From positions 682,001-746,000 of the forward strand of contig CM049994.1 of assembly GCA_016630955.3 (NCBI GenBank): a DNA stretch of 64,000 nt. The letters are read 5' to 3'. The position numbers and the translations under genes were made by a program. Positions within the stretch are counted from its first letter, which is position 1, and the number at the start of each line of letters is the position of its first letter. The notes under the pieces were generated by a model, which did not search any database, was not told the origin of the DNA, and worked only from the letters and a program-made list of their open reading frames with translations. Origin of the DNA: Didymella arachidicola. Lineage: Eukaryota; Ascomycota; Dothideomycetes; Pleosporales; Didymellaceae. Shown here one piece after another: positions 1-10,544 of the stretch.

Positions 1-341
1 AAAAGCGCACAGGAGTCAGAAGCCAGGTGTGGTGCTTAGAAAGATTTCGTTCGAAAATCTGAGCTGCATGTTAGATTTTAAAAGCAGAATGAAGAATCAA
101 GAACGGGAAATGTATCGGAAGCAGTCAGAGAGAAGATTGTAAACTCGTCCTCGAAAGTGTCTGAGCGAATCGAAGAGTCCAACCGCAGAACAGTCTAACA
201 TCCTCAACTCAAGCCCGATCCTTCTCCGCCTAAGGATGACGATAACGTTTTTCATCATAGCACGACGTAGATGGAAGGAAATTGTACACACCTTGTAAGA
301 GACTCGTGTACTGCAGGCGCAGTCATGTAGTAGCTTGCCAC
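1..341. other. Left edge, downstream of the DUF3807 gene
   Basis: I see no supported gene here. The stretch lies 3' of the minus-strand DUF3807 gene and probably holds its 3' UTR and terminator. An overlapping minus-strand open frame (97-411) has no recognisable motif. Confidence 0.5.
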
Positions 342-977
342 TCAATAGTCCAGATCCACAGTATCGTCCTTCTGCACATCTGGTCCCTTGGCCTGGTGCC
401 ATGGGTCCCACTCATCGCTCTCGTCATCGTCATTGCGGTTGTGCTTGCGGTTTAACTCGCGCTTGAACCGCTCGTCTCTCTTCTTCGCCTTGTATTTGTC
501 CCGGTTCCTCTTATTCCGAGCTTTCGTCCTTGGGCTACTCGTAGTCCACTGCTGGGATTGGGACTTCAGCTTGTTGACTCGATCGGATGCGACCTTATCT
601 GCTGCTGACGCCGTGGCAGGGGTAGCTTGTGAGGCTGGCGATTCAACTTCGGATGAGCCATCCACGACAGAGGCCTCGATGTCTCCGTCTTCAGCCTCTC
701 CTTGTTCTGGAGCGTTGGCATTCTCGCGCCTCAACCTGCGCTTACGAATGATGGCCTGGATTTCGGAGTGTCTGAACATGGCGATTTGCTCGTCGGTGAG
801 TGTTCGTGGTGTGCCATCTTCGTAATGACCAAGTGCATTCCCGTCCTCTTCGTAGTACTCTTCAGCCGGGTCATTGTCGACGCCAGGGAGAATGTGCTCG
901 GGTACAGGCGCATGTGCAAAGTGTTTCGCGTGGAAGTCGCGTAGGTCTTCCTGCAAAAACTTAGCGCAAAGCTTCAT
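342..977 (-). CDS. DUF3807-family nuclear-type basic/acidic protein
   Basis: Single-exon frame of 211 residues. The N-terminus (about residues 8-40, with LRDFHAKHFAH and PVPEHILPGVD) matches what I know of the fungal DUF3807 family, whose function is undefined. A segment at about 62-85 (LTDEQIAMFRHSEI followed by RKRRLRR) suggests a helix and basic patch. The middle is Ser/Ala/Thr-rich and probably disordered. Residues about 150-185 are strongly basic (RNKRNRDKYKAKKRDERF), a plausible nuclear or nucleolar signal, and the tail is acidic. The start is the first ATG just before the conserved block. It is transcribed divergently from the fasciclin gene across a 261-bp gap. The family call is by recognition of the N-terminal motif; the role is unknown. 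Confidence 0.75.
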   Translation of the reverse strand: MKLCAKFLQEDLRDFHAKHFAHAPVPEHILPGVDNDPAEEYYEEDGNALGHYEDGTPRTLTDEQIAMFRHSEIQAIIRKRRLRRENANAPEQGEAEDGDIEASVVDGSSEVESPASQATPATASAADKVASDRVNKLKSQSQQWTTSSPRTKARNKRNRDKYKAKKRDERFKRELNRKHNRNDDDESDEWDPWHQAKGPDVQKDDTVDLDY

Positions 978-1057
978 GAGAAGTTTGGTTACATACCACT
1001 GTGACCGTGGGAAGCTGAAACTCCATACTGACCGGACTGAGACGATTATTGTACAGC

Positions 1058-1076
1058 GACACCCTCAGCGGGTGTC
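1058..1076. promoter_or_regulatory. Perfect inverted repeat in a divergent promoter
   Basis: GACACCC, a 5-nt spacer (TCAGC), then GGGTGTC. The arms are exact reverse complements, in the 261-bp gap between the divergently transcribed DUF3807 and fasciclin genes. It could be a dimeric transcription-factor site or a small hairpin in a 5' UTR. No factor is assigned. Confidence 0.35.
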
Positions 1077-1238
1077 TTTCACCTTTCTGGAAACATGTCG
1101 TGGAGGATGCAGAGTGGAAGCTCGTCAGCGCGCTGGTCATTCGCGCGTTTCACCGCGGGAGTGCCAAGCGCTATGATGACGTCTACCCCTCAGCGCGTCC
1201 AACAGCCATCACTTCCTACGTGAATACTGAATGATAAC

Positions 1239-1894
1239 ATGAGGTCTCTTATTTATCCTATTGCAACTGTCTGCCTGTCCCTCGCATGCGCCGCCGAATC
1301 GCGACCCTTTGAGACCATCCTGGAGTCGTTCAACCAGCAGTCACCACTGCAAGACCACATGCCTGCGCCGAACGATGCTTCTTCGGGCATCATCATATCA
1401 GACGTGATTGGAAGAGCGCAGAATATTGCGATATTCAGCGGGCTGACGCGCGACGTCGACGCAGTCTCTGGGCGCCTCGAGGACTCGGCGCAGAATGCCA
1501 CAGTGCTTGCGCCGGACAATACTGTCATGAAGAATATGAAGAGGAAGCTATGGGAAGATCCAGAAGACTACCAAAAGTTGGGTGCGCAGGCGTACGAGGG
1601 CTCCAGTGGGGCAGATCGCGCACATAGCAACCTCGAGCGGTTCGTCAAGCAGCACATTGTCCCTGAGAGCCCATGGGAAGAGGGCAAGAAAGTAAAGACG
1701 CTAGCCGGCAACGAAGTGTGGTGGGAGTCCAAGGACGGCCAGAAGATGGTGAGTGGAATGCTTCAGTACCTCATGATTTCTTCCCTGTCTGGCTTGACCC
1801 TCAGTCTGCCCCCTATTATGAGTCTACTATCTTCTCGTTTCCTTATCAAATTAGTCAAGGTGAGGTGGCCGAGTTGGTTATGGCGCCAGGTTAA
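1239..1894 (+). CDS. Fasciclin (FAS1) domain secreted protein, 3' end apparently lost
   Basis: Exon 1 (1239-1748) encodes a signal peptide (residues 1-19, hydrophobic, ending CAAES) and most of a FAS1-like domain of the fungal type: GIIISDVIG, NIAIFSGLTRDV, NATVLAPDN, LERFVKQHIV, then KTLAGNEVWWE. Homologues I know continue with a short block on the pattern 'xPDxIxVxxxxxxxNGExWxLxGVL'. That block is not found here. A GTGAGT donor at 1749 and an acceptor at 1803-1804 give a 30-codon second exon (1805-1894) that stops inside the tRNA-Leu gene, giving 199 residues. If the intron is retained, the frame runs straight through the tRNA to 2021. Either the last exon was lost when the tRNA-bearing segment arrived, or the C-terminus has been replaced. 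The family is clear; whether the gene works is not. Confidence 0.6.
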
Positions 1895-1972
1895 GGTTCT
1901 TCGCCTTAGCATTGCTGAGCAATCAGCTTCCTGGTCACGAAAGTGGCGCGGGTTCGAGTCCCGTCCTCATCA
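1859..1972 (+). tRNA. tRNA-Leu (AAG) with a 32-nt intron
   Basis: Acceptor arms GGTGAGG (1859-1865) and CCTCATC (1965-1971) pair, with discriminator A at 1972. D stem is GCC/GGC. Anticodon stem CCAGG (1886-1890) pairs with CCTGG (1930-1934). The anticodon AAG is at 1893-1895 and an intron follows G37 (about 1897-1928), the canonical eukaryotic position. A long variable arm (CAC-GAAA-GTG) fits a class II Leu tRNA. T arm is GCGGG-TTCGAGT-CCCGT. The gene lies in sense orientation at the broken end of the fasciclin gene. Confidence 0.93.
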
Positions 1973-2020
1973 GCATTCGTTCGAAAGTCTTCGAGCATCC
2001 CAGGATATCTTTTTTGCGTA

Positions 2021-2065
2021 GGTGTGGGTGCTGTAGGTGGAAATTTCACCCACAGCACCTACACC
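2021..2065. repeat. Imperfect palindrome just after the tRNA
   Basis: A roughly 19-nt arm (GGTGTGGGTGCTGTAGGTG) and its near reverse complement (CACCCACAGCACCTACACC) flank a short spacer around AAATTT; the arms differ at two places. It lies about 50 bp downstream of the tRNA. It could be a hairpin, a solo terminal inverted repeat of a small element, or a palindromic protein site. No open frame or second copy was found. Confidence 0.45.
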
Positions 2066-2999
2066 TTCACCGTGGAATCTGAGGTCGCGCTACCACGTGG
2101 AAAAATCCGGCGCGTGCGATCTGCGTGGGGCCGAGCGCCCGCGTGGATGCACGTGTCGAAAACCACGTGCCGGAATTCCGACTAACACCTGCCGGTGGTA
2201 CTTTGCGACAGTGTCTGAGCCCTACCACTACGACCATTGTTTTTGACAAGTCTGTCAATCACTTCAGCTTGTGCTTGTAGCTCTTATTTCTGGCGTTCCT
2301 GTCTAGCGAAACACTACACCACGCTTGTTTTGGCCCTTGCTGACGTCTTCAGATCCAGCCTGGCAGCATCGAAGTCACGAGCATTGCTGACAAGGTCGCG
2401 AACGGCGAGATCTGGATCCTCGGAGGATCTCTGTCATAGAGCCTTCGCAGATCGCTTAGAGGCGGCGTTCGGTCTTTCTTACAACGATTGCGCGGTGAGC
2501 AGGAGTCACATTATCCTGCATCCAGCAATCGAAATTGTAGAATGCACTACCAGCTACTGTGGTATCAGGCATAAGAAAATACAGCAGGCTTTCCTAACAG
2601 TTGTGCCTAATAGCAGCAGCTCTAAGTGCTGACTAACTCCATCAGTCCTGTCTAAGCTAGCAAAAGTTTCAGTACGCTGACCGTAGTCATCCGCCACACC
2701 GCGACCCACCTACACTACTTATGCCTGATATCATAGTAGCTGCAGTCGTCCTGAATATGACCAACGTCCTTCCAGACTCGAAGCCTTACACAATTGCTTC
2801 GTATTTAGGCATTACATAGACCTGCATTGGTAAGCTGTGGGGTAGTAGCTTTCCGGATGGAAGCTATCCCATCTAGGCGGTCAGCTCTGGAGCTCTACAC
2901 CCCCGCTTTACACGTACATAAACACCACGGAAGTCGCACAACTATGATCACCAAACTAAGGCCCTGGTCTTCGGCTCCCCGTACTCCTTTCTTCCCATC
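2066..2999. other. Intergenic region without a supported gene
   Basis: A plus-strand open frame at 2237-2632 (131 codons) has no motif I recognise and no clear start context. The last 100 bp should hold the promoter of the metallo-beta-lactamase gene. Confidence 0.4.
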
Positions 3000-4199
3000 A
3001 TGAAGTTTGAATCAGGAGATTTGGCTATATGTGAAGTATGCGGCACTCAGTATGATGTCCCGCTGACCTCACCACCAAAAGAGTGTCGCATCTGTCTTGT
3101 AAGTGACGTGAAATGTATAGTCAGATCCAGTCACAATGTGGCTCGGCGATATCACTCAAAAAATGCCTTGCTCTTCTTATAGAGCGATTCCCAGCTCACG
3201 TCCTAAGGATCCGCGAGGGTCTGGGACAAGAGGGAGTGCATGCTTCACTAACCAATGCACTGCTGCTCTGGCTATATCTTGACTCTCATCTGACACCCTC
3301 AGGATCCACGCCAGTACGTCCCGGCCCACGGCCAGACCTGGACTAGCCTGAACGTCTCGCAAAACACCCAGAAGAATGAATTCAAGACCGACGAGCACGA
3401 CTCCCGCATCCACTACATCACGACCGCACCGCTTACGCCCGCCGAGCTCCCTCCCGGCCTGAGCGATAGCACAACAACCCGCAAACAGCTCGGCATCGGC
3501 GAGCGTGCCATCCTCCTGCAGATGGAGCACGGCAATGTTCTATGGGACTTAATCGCCTTCCTGAACCAAGATACTGTTGACTACATTAACGGAAAAGGAG
3601 GCCTGAAGGCTATTGTCATATCGCACCCCCACTTCTACACCACGCACCTCGAATGGGCGACTCAGTTCAAATGTCCAGTATACGTAGCAGCCGATGACAC
3701 AGAGTGGCTGAATCGCGAGGACAAGCACGGTCGGAGGGCATCGTATACAGGCGCTAAAGAGATACTTCCCGGCGTGACGGTCGTGCAGTGCGGCGGCCAT
3801 TTCGACGGAAGCAGTGTGCTGCACTGGGAGAAGAAACTGTTCATCGCCGATACGATTATGAGTGTGCCTGTATGTCCCCCTCCCATTCCCAACACCGTGT
3901 GCGCAACTAATACCACGTACTAGTCCGGGTTCTTCAATGCCGTACACCCGTCCACCTCCCTCCTCACCACTAGCTTCAGCTTCATGTGGAGCTATCCAAA
4001 CATGATCCCGTTGCCGCCGGCCAAGATCCACCGTATCTGGACTGCACTCAAGCCGTTTGAGTTCGAGGAAACGTACGGCGGATTCCCTGGGCAGAACGTC
4101 AGGAGGGAGGGGTTGAAGAAGAGTGTGCTGGACAGCATGAAAGTCTTCCTGCAGATTGGTGGTCATGAGGAGAAGGGAGGAGTGTTCGAGGAGGTATAG
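3000..4199 (+). CDS. Metallo-beta-lactamase-fold hydrolase with N-terminal zinc ribbon
   Basis: Three exons: 3000-3098, 3303-3869, 3924-4199, all phase 0, giving 313 residues. The N-terminal CEVC (x14) CRIC segment (residues 11-32) looks like a small zinc ribbon. Exon 2 carries the MBL core: GNVLWDL, then the metal-site motif SHPHFYTTHLEW, which replaces the classical HxHxDH, then GGHFDGSSV and LFIADTIMSV with a metal-bridging Asp. Exon 3 has SFMWSYPNMIPL and the C-terminal helix. Fungal relatives are unassigned hydrolases of the MBL superfamily. The first intron, 204 nt, is long for this window but joins ICL to DPRQYVP in the way the family expects. The substrate is unknown. Confidence 0.85.
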
Positions 4200-4373
4200 T
4201 AAGTGTATGAGGACTGCGTGCGGCGTAAGTTGAGCAAGGGCACGAACGGGCTAAGCGGAGGCTTGGTTTTGTGCAAGAAACGTAAGTATCAATTGAATTC
4301 TAAGACATGCTGAGAAGCAGAACATGCATTATTAGCCTGATCCAGACCGAATGTTTACATAACGATGCGGGTC

Positions 4374-7163
4374 CTATCTCCGCTTCTCCTTCTCCTCGCT
4401 CATCGCCTTCGGTCGCACCTTCTGTAACCTCAACCACTCGCCATTGAATGCATTCGTCAGCCACCACGTCAACTTATCATAGACAATGCGGTTCGCGTTG
4501 TGGAAATAGATGCTATGGTCCGAGTCCGGGAAGACATGGACATCGTAGTTTTCCACGCCCGCGAGGTCCAACTTGTCGAGCAGCGTGAGCGTGTTCTGCA
4601 TGTGCACATTGTCGTCTGCAATGCCGTGCATGACAAGAAAGCGGACATTCTGAGAGAGATTGTTGACGTTGGAGATGGAGGTGTTGTCATATCCAGCGGT
4701 ATTGTGCTGAGGGGTGTGCATGTAGCGCTCTGTGTATATGGAGTCTAGAGAAGATGGTCAGGAAGTCGTTCTATGAGACGAGCAAATCAGGGGGCGCTTA
4801 CCGTAGAACCGCCAATCCGTAACGGGCGCAACAGCCATGCCGTACTTGAAAGTCTCGCCTGCGTCCGTCTCAAGGGTCTTCAGCGTCTGAAACCCGCCGT
4901 ACGACCATCCCCAGATTGCCATGCGGTCTTGGTCGACGTACTTCTTCTTCGCCCATATCTTACCCGCTGCAATCTGATCCAGGGCTTCGTAGTGCCCGAT
5001 GTTACCACGTGTGATGCAGCGCAGCTTGCGGCCGAGGAAGCCTGTGCCGCGGCCGTCAACGGTGACGACAATATAGCCCAACGACGAGGCGATAAAGGAT
5101 TCAAAGTCGACCTTGAACTGGCGGTCGACTTGCTGGCTACCTGGTCCAGAGTACTGATAGAAGAGCACAGGGTACTTTTTCTTCTCGCTGAAGTGCGGGG
5201 GTCGGCGCTCGAGGACGTTGAGCTTGAAGCCGTCGACTTCGATAGTTTGGTAATTCAGAATGGGGAGTTCGTGAGCTGCGGCGAAGCGCTCGAGCGACTT
5301 GTTCTCTTCGATGACTTTCTCAAATTTCTCCGAGTTGGAAGGTGTGGAGATGATCTTCTGCCAGGGGATGCCAGGGCCCTTATAGCTGATCAGTGCGAAG
5401 GAGCCGCCTTTGGAGAAGGACGCAGAATGATAGCCTACACCACTGTTCTCAATGACTTCTTGCTTTCCAGTGCCATCGAGCTTGACTGCATATGCATGGC
5501 GCTCGGTCGAACCGTGCTCGGTAGATATGTAATAGACGAGGTTGTTCTTTAGATCGATTCTCGATGGTGCGTCGACGACTTCCCATTCGCCTTGGGTAAG
5601 CACAATGGGCTCGGAGTTGTCCAAAGGCGTGAAGTAGCCGATGTGGTCGTAGCCCTCGTGGATTATGGTGTCGACATAGCCATCATACGGACGACCGTTT
5701 GATGGGTCGGCAGGGACAAAAGTGGTGGTGTGCGACACTTCCATCCAGCCACCATCGAGCTCTGCGACATTCTCAGTCCTGACAGTCTTGCCTGTGCGCT
5801 TCTGCACGTCCATAAGGACGAGCTTGAGTGTATCACTCTCGCGATTAGTTTCACGGACAAGGACCTGCTTGGTTGACCCAGCCCAAACAATCTCGGTAAT
5901 CAGACGGTTGTCATCAGCGAAATCATCGTCGATCTTGATGTTGAAAACCTCGCGCTTCTCGATGTCATAGAACTGGAGAGACACAATAGGATTGGGCGCT
6001 CCGGCCTTGGGGTACTTTATATCGCGAACCTCTGGATAGCTCTCCTCACCAGGCTTCGGTTGTTCTCCACTGGGTCGAGAAAGAAAGTATTGCACCGGGT
6101 ATGTGGGTACCATTGACTCGTCTGTGCGAAGGAAGGCGACGTATTTGCCGTCCTCAGACCACCATGTCGCGCTGTTGCCCGAGAAGACCTCCTCCTCGTA
6201 GACCCAGTCTGGTACGCCGTAGAAAAGCTCGGCACCTCCATCTTGCGTTATCTGGGTGACTTGCTTCGAACTGAGCTTGCGGATGAACATGTTGTTGTCA
6301 CGAGTGAAGACAACGGCATCCGATTGGGGCGACCAAGATGCAATCTGGATTCTAGCACCGGGGTTTTCAGGATCGAGAGGCTCGCCAGTCTGTGTAGCGA
6401 CATCGAAGATCCAGTACAGTCCGGTAGAGGAGTGCCTGTAGATCTTCCGATACTCGGACTGCACAAGCACTTTCTTGAAGTCTTTGCTCGGCGTCACTGA
6501 GCTGGGATTGATGTATGAGTCTCCGACCTTGAAACTGTTCTCCTTGATGAGGGTAGTGTGTCCCTTGCTTCCCTTTTTGTCCTTGTTCCTAATATCCTCG
6601 ACGACAAGGTAGTCTTTGCCAGTCACGCCCTTCTCGAGCAGCAAGCCATCCTCTCCGTTCGGCCCTGCGATCCACGACACACTCTGTGTGTTCGCGTACC
6701 ACTGACCGCTCATGACCTGATCGAGGGTGACCTTCTTCCCTGAGCCCTTTGTGGAACTTGCTAGAGGATCGTGCGGCCGCGTAGAGGCGTGTTTGTAGTT
6801 GCCGTTGTAGAGGAACGACGCGAGTGCCAGACCCCAGCCAATGACACATATCGTGGCTACGATCCATAGCCAGCGTCGCGCCTTCCGATCGACAGGTTTG
6901 AGAGGTTCGAATCGTCCATCTTCGACGTCCAACTGTTCGTGCGCATGCCCCGGCACATACTGGTCATCGTCGTGGTACTTTTCATTTAGCCCAGAACGAA
7001 GGACGCCCTTCGGTGGGCCGTCGTTTATGTGTTCGAGGACGAGGGACATGGTCGATATTGAAGACCCCGAGGCTTCCGAGCCGTCTTCCGACATTCGCGC
7101 TTTCGACTCGTGCCCTCCTAAGAGCTCTGCCTCCTCCTCGTGTATGGCGCGCTCGCGCGGCAT
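4374..7163 (-). CDS. dapB: Dipeptidyl aminopeptidase B (vacuolar type IV)
   Basis: Two exons, 7163-4802 and 4744-4374, separated by a 57-nt intron, giving 910 residues. It is a type II membrane serine protease of the S9B family that removes X-Pro/X-Ala dipeptides, in fungi at the vacuolar membrane. The layout fits: a cytosolic tail of about 96 residues with SISTMSLVLEHIND, one membrane span (about 97-118), a beta-propeller, then the alpha/beta hydrolase. The catalytic triad is visible: Ser754 in GWSYGG, Asp831 in ADDNVH and His864 in DSDHS. Splicing restores WRFY-D-SIYTERYM across the junction. An in-frame ATG 219 nt upstream (7382) is rejected because the conserved tail starts at MPRERA. Convergent with the MBL gene, 174 bp apart. 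Confidence 0.96.
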
Positions 7164-7807
7164 TGTAGCGATGTGGTATGTTTCTGAATAGTCGCAGTTA
7201 TACCATTGTAGCACAGAAAATGAAGGATGGCCGTGTTCTGTGGCAGGGGAAAGTTGCCTGCGGAGGCGCAGCTGAAGGTAAGCTGGCTGCTCGGTGCTAC
7301 TGTTGCGGAGGCGGCGACGCGGAGGTGCCTCGAGTCGCCGAAACGCTACCAAGCCACCCTTTAAGACATATTTGCATCTCACATACCATGCTGTCAGACA
7401 AAGGATGCAATGAATGATTTTCTATTCAGGCCCATTTACGGGCCTCAATGTGAAGATTTGATAATGCGCATGACTACCCTGCATGTTTACGCCTTTTCGC
7501 TTCTAGTCTGCAATACGCCCCAATAGATGCGCCTAGAGGTATGCGTACTGATGCGGAAGCCTCAATGCCAATGGAATACCGGGTGCGCAAACTGATTTGA
7601 CAATTCATACTTCCTTCATGCTGTGTCCAGCGGCTGTTGCCAATTGATGCGTCAACGCTGATGTCAGCTTGGACACCTCGGTCTCAAGCTGCAAGCTCAC
7701 TTCTGGGTGGAGATTTGGGGGCAGATTCTCTAGCTGAAGAGTTGTCATCGTGCTTGCTGCTGTGGCAGTTCGAATCAATTGCCAAGAAAGCTGCCACTAT
7801 CGCCATA
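7164..7807. other. Intergenic region between RPB7 and dapB
   Basis: Both neighbours read leftward, so this holds the 3' end of RPB7 transcripts and the dapB promoter. A plus-strand open frame (7637-7846) runs antisense into the last RPB7 exon. I see no gene or repeat. Confidence 0.45.
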
Positions 7808-8480
7808 CTACTGCGACAGAGGGCCAAGATAATCCTGCAAAAGTGAGTGCTCTGAAACGCTACAGACGCCAGAAGAGTGGGCTACATACCTCTTTCATTG
7901 TCCCTACCGCATACATCTTGTCGACTTCGGAGCGGATGCCCTTGATTTTGATGCGAATATTCGTACCCTTCTCAATCACCTGGTCTGCTCCGTCCGTCCA
8001 CTGAGGAGGCGCTGCGTTTCCCTCGAACTTGATATCAGATGGAATCATCTGGCCGAGGTCAGTATTTGTATAAACAACCCCTTAGGCAGTGTCCGTACGT
8101 TGCGTCCAACGAAAGCTTGCAGCGAGCCGCAGTCCACAAAAAAGCCGGAGGGCAGAATCGAGGTTACTATCCCGTCCATCTGCATGTGGTCAGTCACAGC
8201 ACCTCTGCACACCCGTGCTATGCCCACGTACCACCTCTCCCTTGTACGGTCGCCATACAATAGCCTTGTAGTGGACTGTGTACTCGGCAGAGCCGGACCC
8301 AGGCATCACCTGGCCATCTGTGATGTCGAACGAGTCCAATATACACACAATAGTGTACTTGCCCGTACTCGAACCCTCCTCCTTCTGCAGAAGCTCCTTG
8401 TGAATGTGCGAACGGATGAGCGGACCGAAGTACGAAGGGTGTAGCTGGATGGTTTTCTCGAGCTCCTTCAGGAAGAACAT
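7808..8480 (-). CDS. rpb7: DNA-directed RNA polymerase II subunit RPB7
   Basis: Four exons: 8480-8232, 8179-8099, 8048-7890 and 7834-7808, with introns of 50-55 nt, giving 171 residues, the usual RPB7 length. The N-terminal RNP-like domain starts MFFLKELEKTIQLHP and the S1/OB domain follows (MDGIVTSILPSGFFVDCG, then MIPSDIKF). The last exon encodes only eight residues, DYLGPLSQ, and restores the near-invariant KEDYLG ending. RPB7 pairs with RPB4 to form the Pol II stalk that contacts nascent RNA. Divergent from the MPO1-like gene. The tiny terminal exon is easily missed by gene finders. Confidence 0.97.
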
Positions 8481-9078
8481 GACTGTGTACGGAGGGTGGG
8501 CGGTTGCGCGGTCGCAGAAAGTTGACTTTTTTTTTGTTGGCACGAATGAACAGGTGAAAGGAATTGAGACGGGCGCCTTCGTATTATGCGGCTCTATATC
8601 TTCTTGCGTGCGCTGTAACGACCGTAGTGAGCGACCGGCGCGCAAGCCTCGAGGAAGAGGCGCGTACCACCAGCAAAGCTATCCTCTTCAATTCACGCTT
8701 GAGCGCTCTATGCGCAAAGTTCGCAAGATGGTCGTGTCACCTATGGAGGGCTTTTACGAAGCCGTGAAGATCGTGGGTGGTAGATTGCGGGGCGTGGAGA
8801 ACGATGGCCTGGACTGTGTGAAAGTCGCGCCGGCCCTTTCGCAGTGCTGGAGGATGACTAAGTCTAACAGTGCCCTTTCCGCGCCTGCCCCACACCGCAC
8901 ATACATGCCGTGTTACCAGTCACTCTGCATACTCTCTTGCTTATCCTGTGCGATCGCCGTCGGAAGCGTGGGATCTTGTGAGCACGCCAGCAGACTCCCT
9001 CGGCCGTTGGTTTCCCCCAAGACATGGTGCTAGTTTCTCCCACACCTTGACACGCGAGAAAGTACCGCATCGGGCACC
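8481..9078. other. Divergent promoter region, RPB7 / MPO1-like
   Basis: About 600 bp between two divergent genes. A run of T sits at 8528-8537. Open frames here (8404-9033 plus; 8864-9220 minus) overlap real exons and show no domain. Confidence 0.4.
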
Positions 9079-9813
9079 ATGTCTTTGAATCTGGAGAAGC
9101 AGTTGCGCTTCGTACGTCATACGCGAGAAATGAGGCTATGGGCGTAAGTGCTGACCAGAGTGCAGTATGGCGCTTACCACCACAATCCCGTGGGTTCAAC
9201 TCCTTGGAGTAGCCTCTCACATGTCAACTGACGGTACTTTTCGCCCAGGTCAATGTGGGGATACACATCCTCTGCGTGCCCCCTATCCTGTTGACGGCAT
9301 TTTTGCTCGTAAGGATCAGCGTTGGAAGTGCTCCACAGCGAACTCATCTTCTCCCAGCTCACGAACACCCCCGCCGTCCCGCTGCCCTCGTGGCTATCGA
9401 TACCCAACCTGCCCCTCAATGTTGGCACGTTGGGCGCAGTCCTCTATTCGACCCTCTACATTCTGATGGAGCCGGTAGCAGGCACCATGCTCATGCCCAT
9501 CCTGATCGGCTTCACCGCCTACGGTAACTACCTCACAACGACCTACGGAGCCACGGCAAACTACTGGGCAGGCGGGATCAACGTGGTATGCTGGATTGCG
9601 CAGTTCATTGGGCACGGCACATTTGAGCGCAGGGCTCCGGCGCTGCTGGACAATCTTGTGCAGGCCTTCTTCCTCGCGCCGTTTTTCGTCTGGTTCGAGA
9701 TTCTCTTCTCCCTCGGCTATCGCCCAGAGCTCAAGCGCCGCCTCAACAAGGCTGTGGAGGAAGACCTCCAGAAGTTGAAGAAGAGCAAGGATCAGAACGG
9801 CAAGGCGCAGTGA
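9079..9813 (+). CDS. mpo1: MPO1-like (DUF962) ER membrane dioxygenase
   Basis: Four exons: 9079-9111, 9166-9189, 9249-9308 and 9358-9813, giving 190 residues. The first three exons are very short (33, 24 and 60 nt) but join into a continuous conserved N-terminus, LEKQLRFYGAYHHNPVNVGIH. The paired His in YHHNP and the later GHGTFERRAPAL with His are hallmark residues of the DUF962/Mpo1 family, Fe(II)-dependent enzymes that shorten 2-hydroxy fatty acids from phytosphingosine breakdown in the yeast ER. Three or four hydrophobic segments are visible (HILCVPPILLTAFLL; LGAVLYSTLYIL; LMPILIGFTAY; AFFLAPFFVWFEILF). The C-terminus is Lys-rich (KKSKDQNGKAQ). The biochemical role is inferred from the family. 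Confidence 0.9.
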
Positions 9814-10544
9814 GCATGAACAACGAGACACAGTCGCCTAAGAGTAGGATGGGTTGCTGAGTGAAGATTGAAGGTGACGTTAATAGGCCAGCACACAAGA
9901 TGAGAGTGAGCAGGGGAACACCGCAGTACAGCATTTCGTGGGAGTCAGGTGCACAGGCGTCCAGGTACATGCATACGTTGTGGGTGTGGAGCTTGTTGGG
10001 GACAGCATTTGCAGCGTGAATTTAGCGTTCGTATTTGCCATTGTAATGCAGATTATCGAACATCCAAGCTTGATAGGTCTTTTCAAAGCTGAAGTTCAGA
10101 TTGCAATTATCTGCGTCAGGAACGATATGTGATTTTGCATGGTGATGCAAGATGCTGAGCTGCATCCAGGGTATCAAGCTGAGAGCTGTCCGTCCGAGTT
10201 GTACCGAGAGAGCACGCTTCTGTTTGTGTAGCGATCGCCAGCAACTCTCAGCAACATTGAGCTGTCTTGAATATCAATTGATGATTTCGTATCTTAGACT
10301 ACGAGCAGATACATGTACGTGCATTACTCCAAGGTGTTCCTGTGAAAACCCCAGAATCCCGTGTGTTTTTCGCCGAATGCGGGAAGGCGTGGTCTAGCGC
10401 GGGTTGCGCTTTCCTCCCGGGGACCGCTCAAGTCTTTTCCTCAGAGCTCCATCTCCTACTCCATCAACCTCTCCCCTCCTCCCTTCCTGCATCAATCTCA
10501 ATTGGTTGCAGAGCAATCCCAATAGACTCTTGAGCACCGCAGTC
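9814..10544. other. Intergenic region and ATP synthase alpha promoter
   Basis: No gene is supported. A reverse CCAAT box (ATTGGTTG, 10501-10508) lies about 40 bp before the ATG, and the last 100 bp are pyrimidine-rich, as in strong fungal promoters and 5' UTRs. Small open frames on both strands lack motifs. Confidence 0.4.

Noticed and set aside
7164..7382. Start of dapB at the upstream ATG (7382)
   Set aside because: The extra 73 residues are Arg-rich, translate probable 5' leader and precede the conserved cytosolic tail that starts at 7163.
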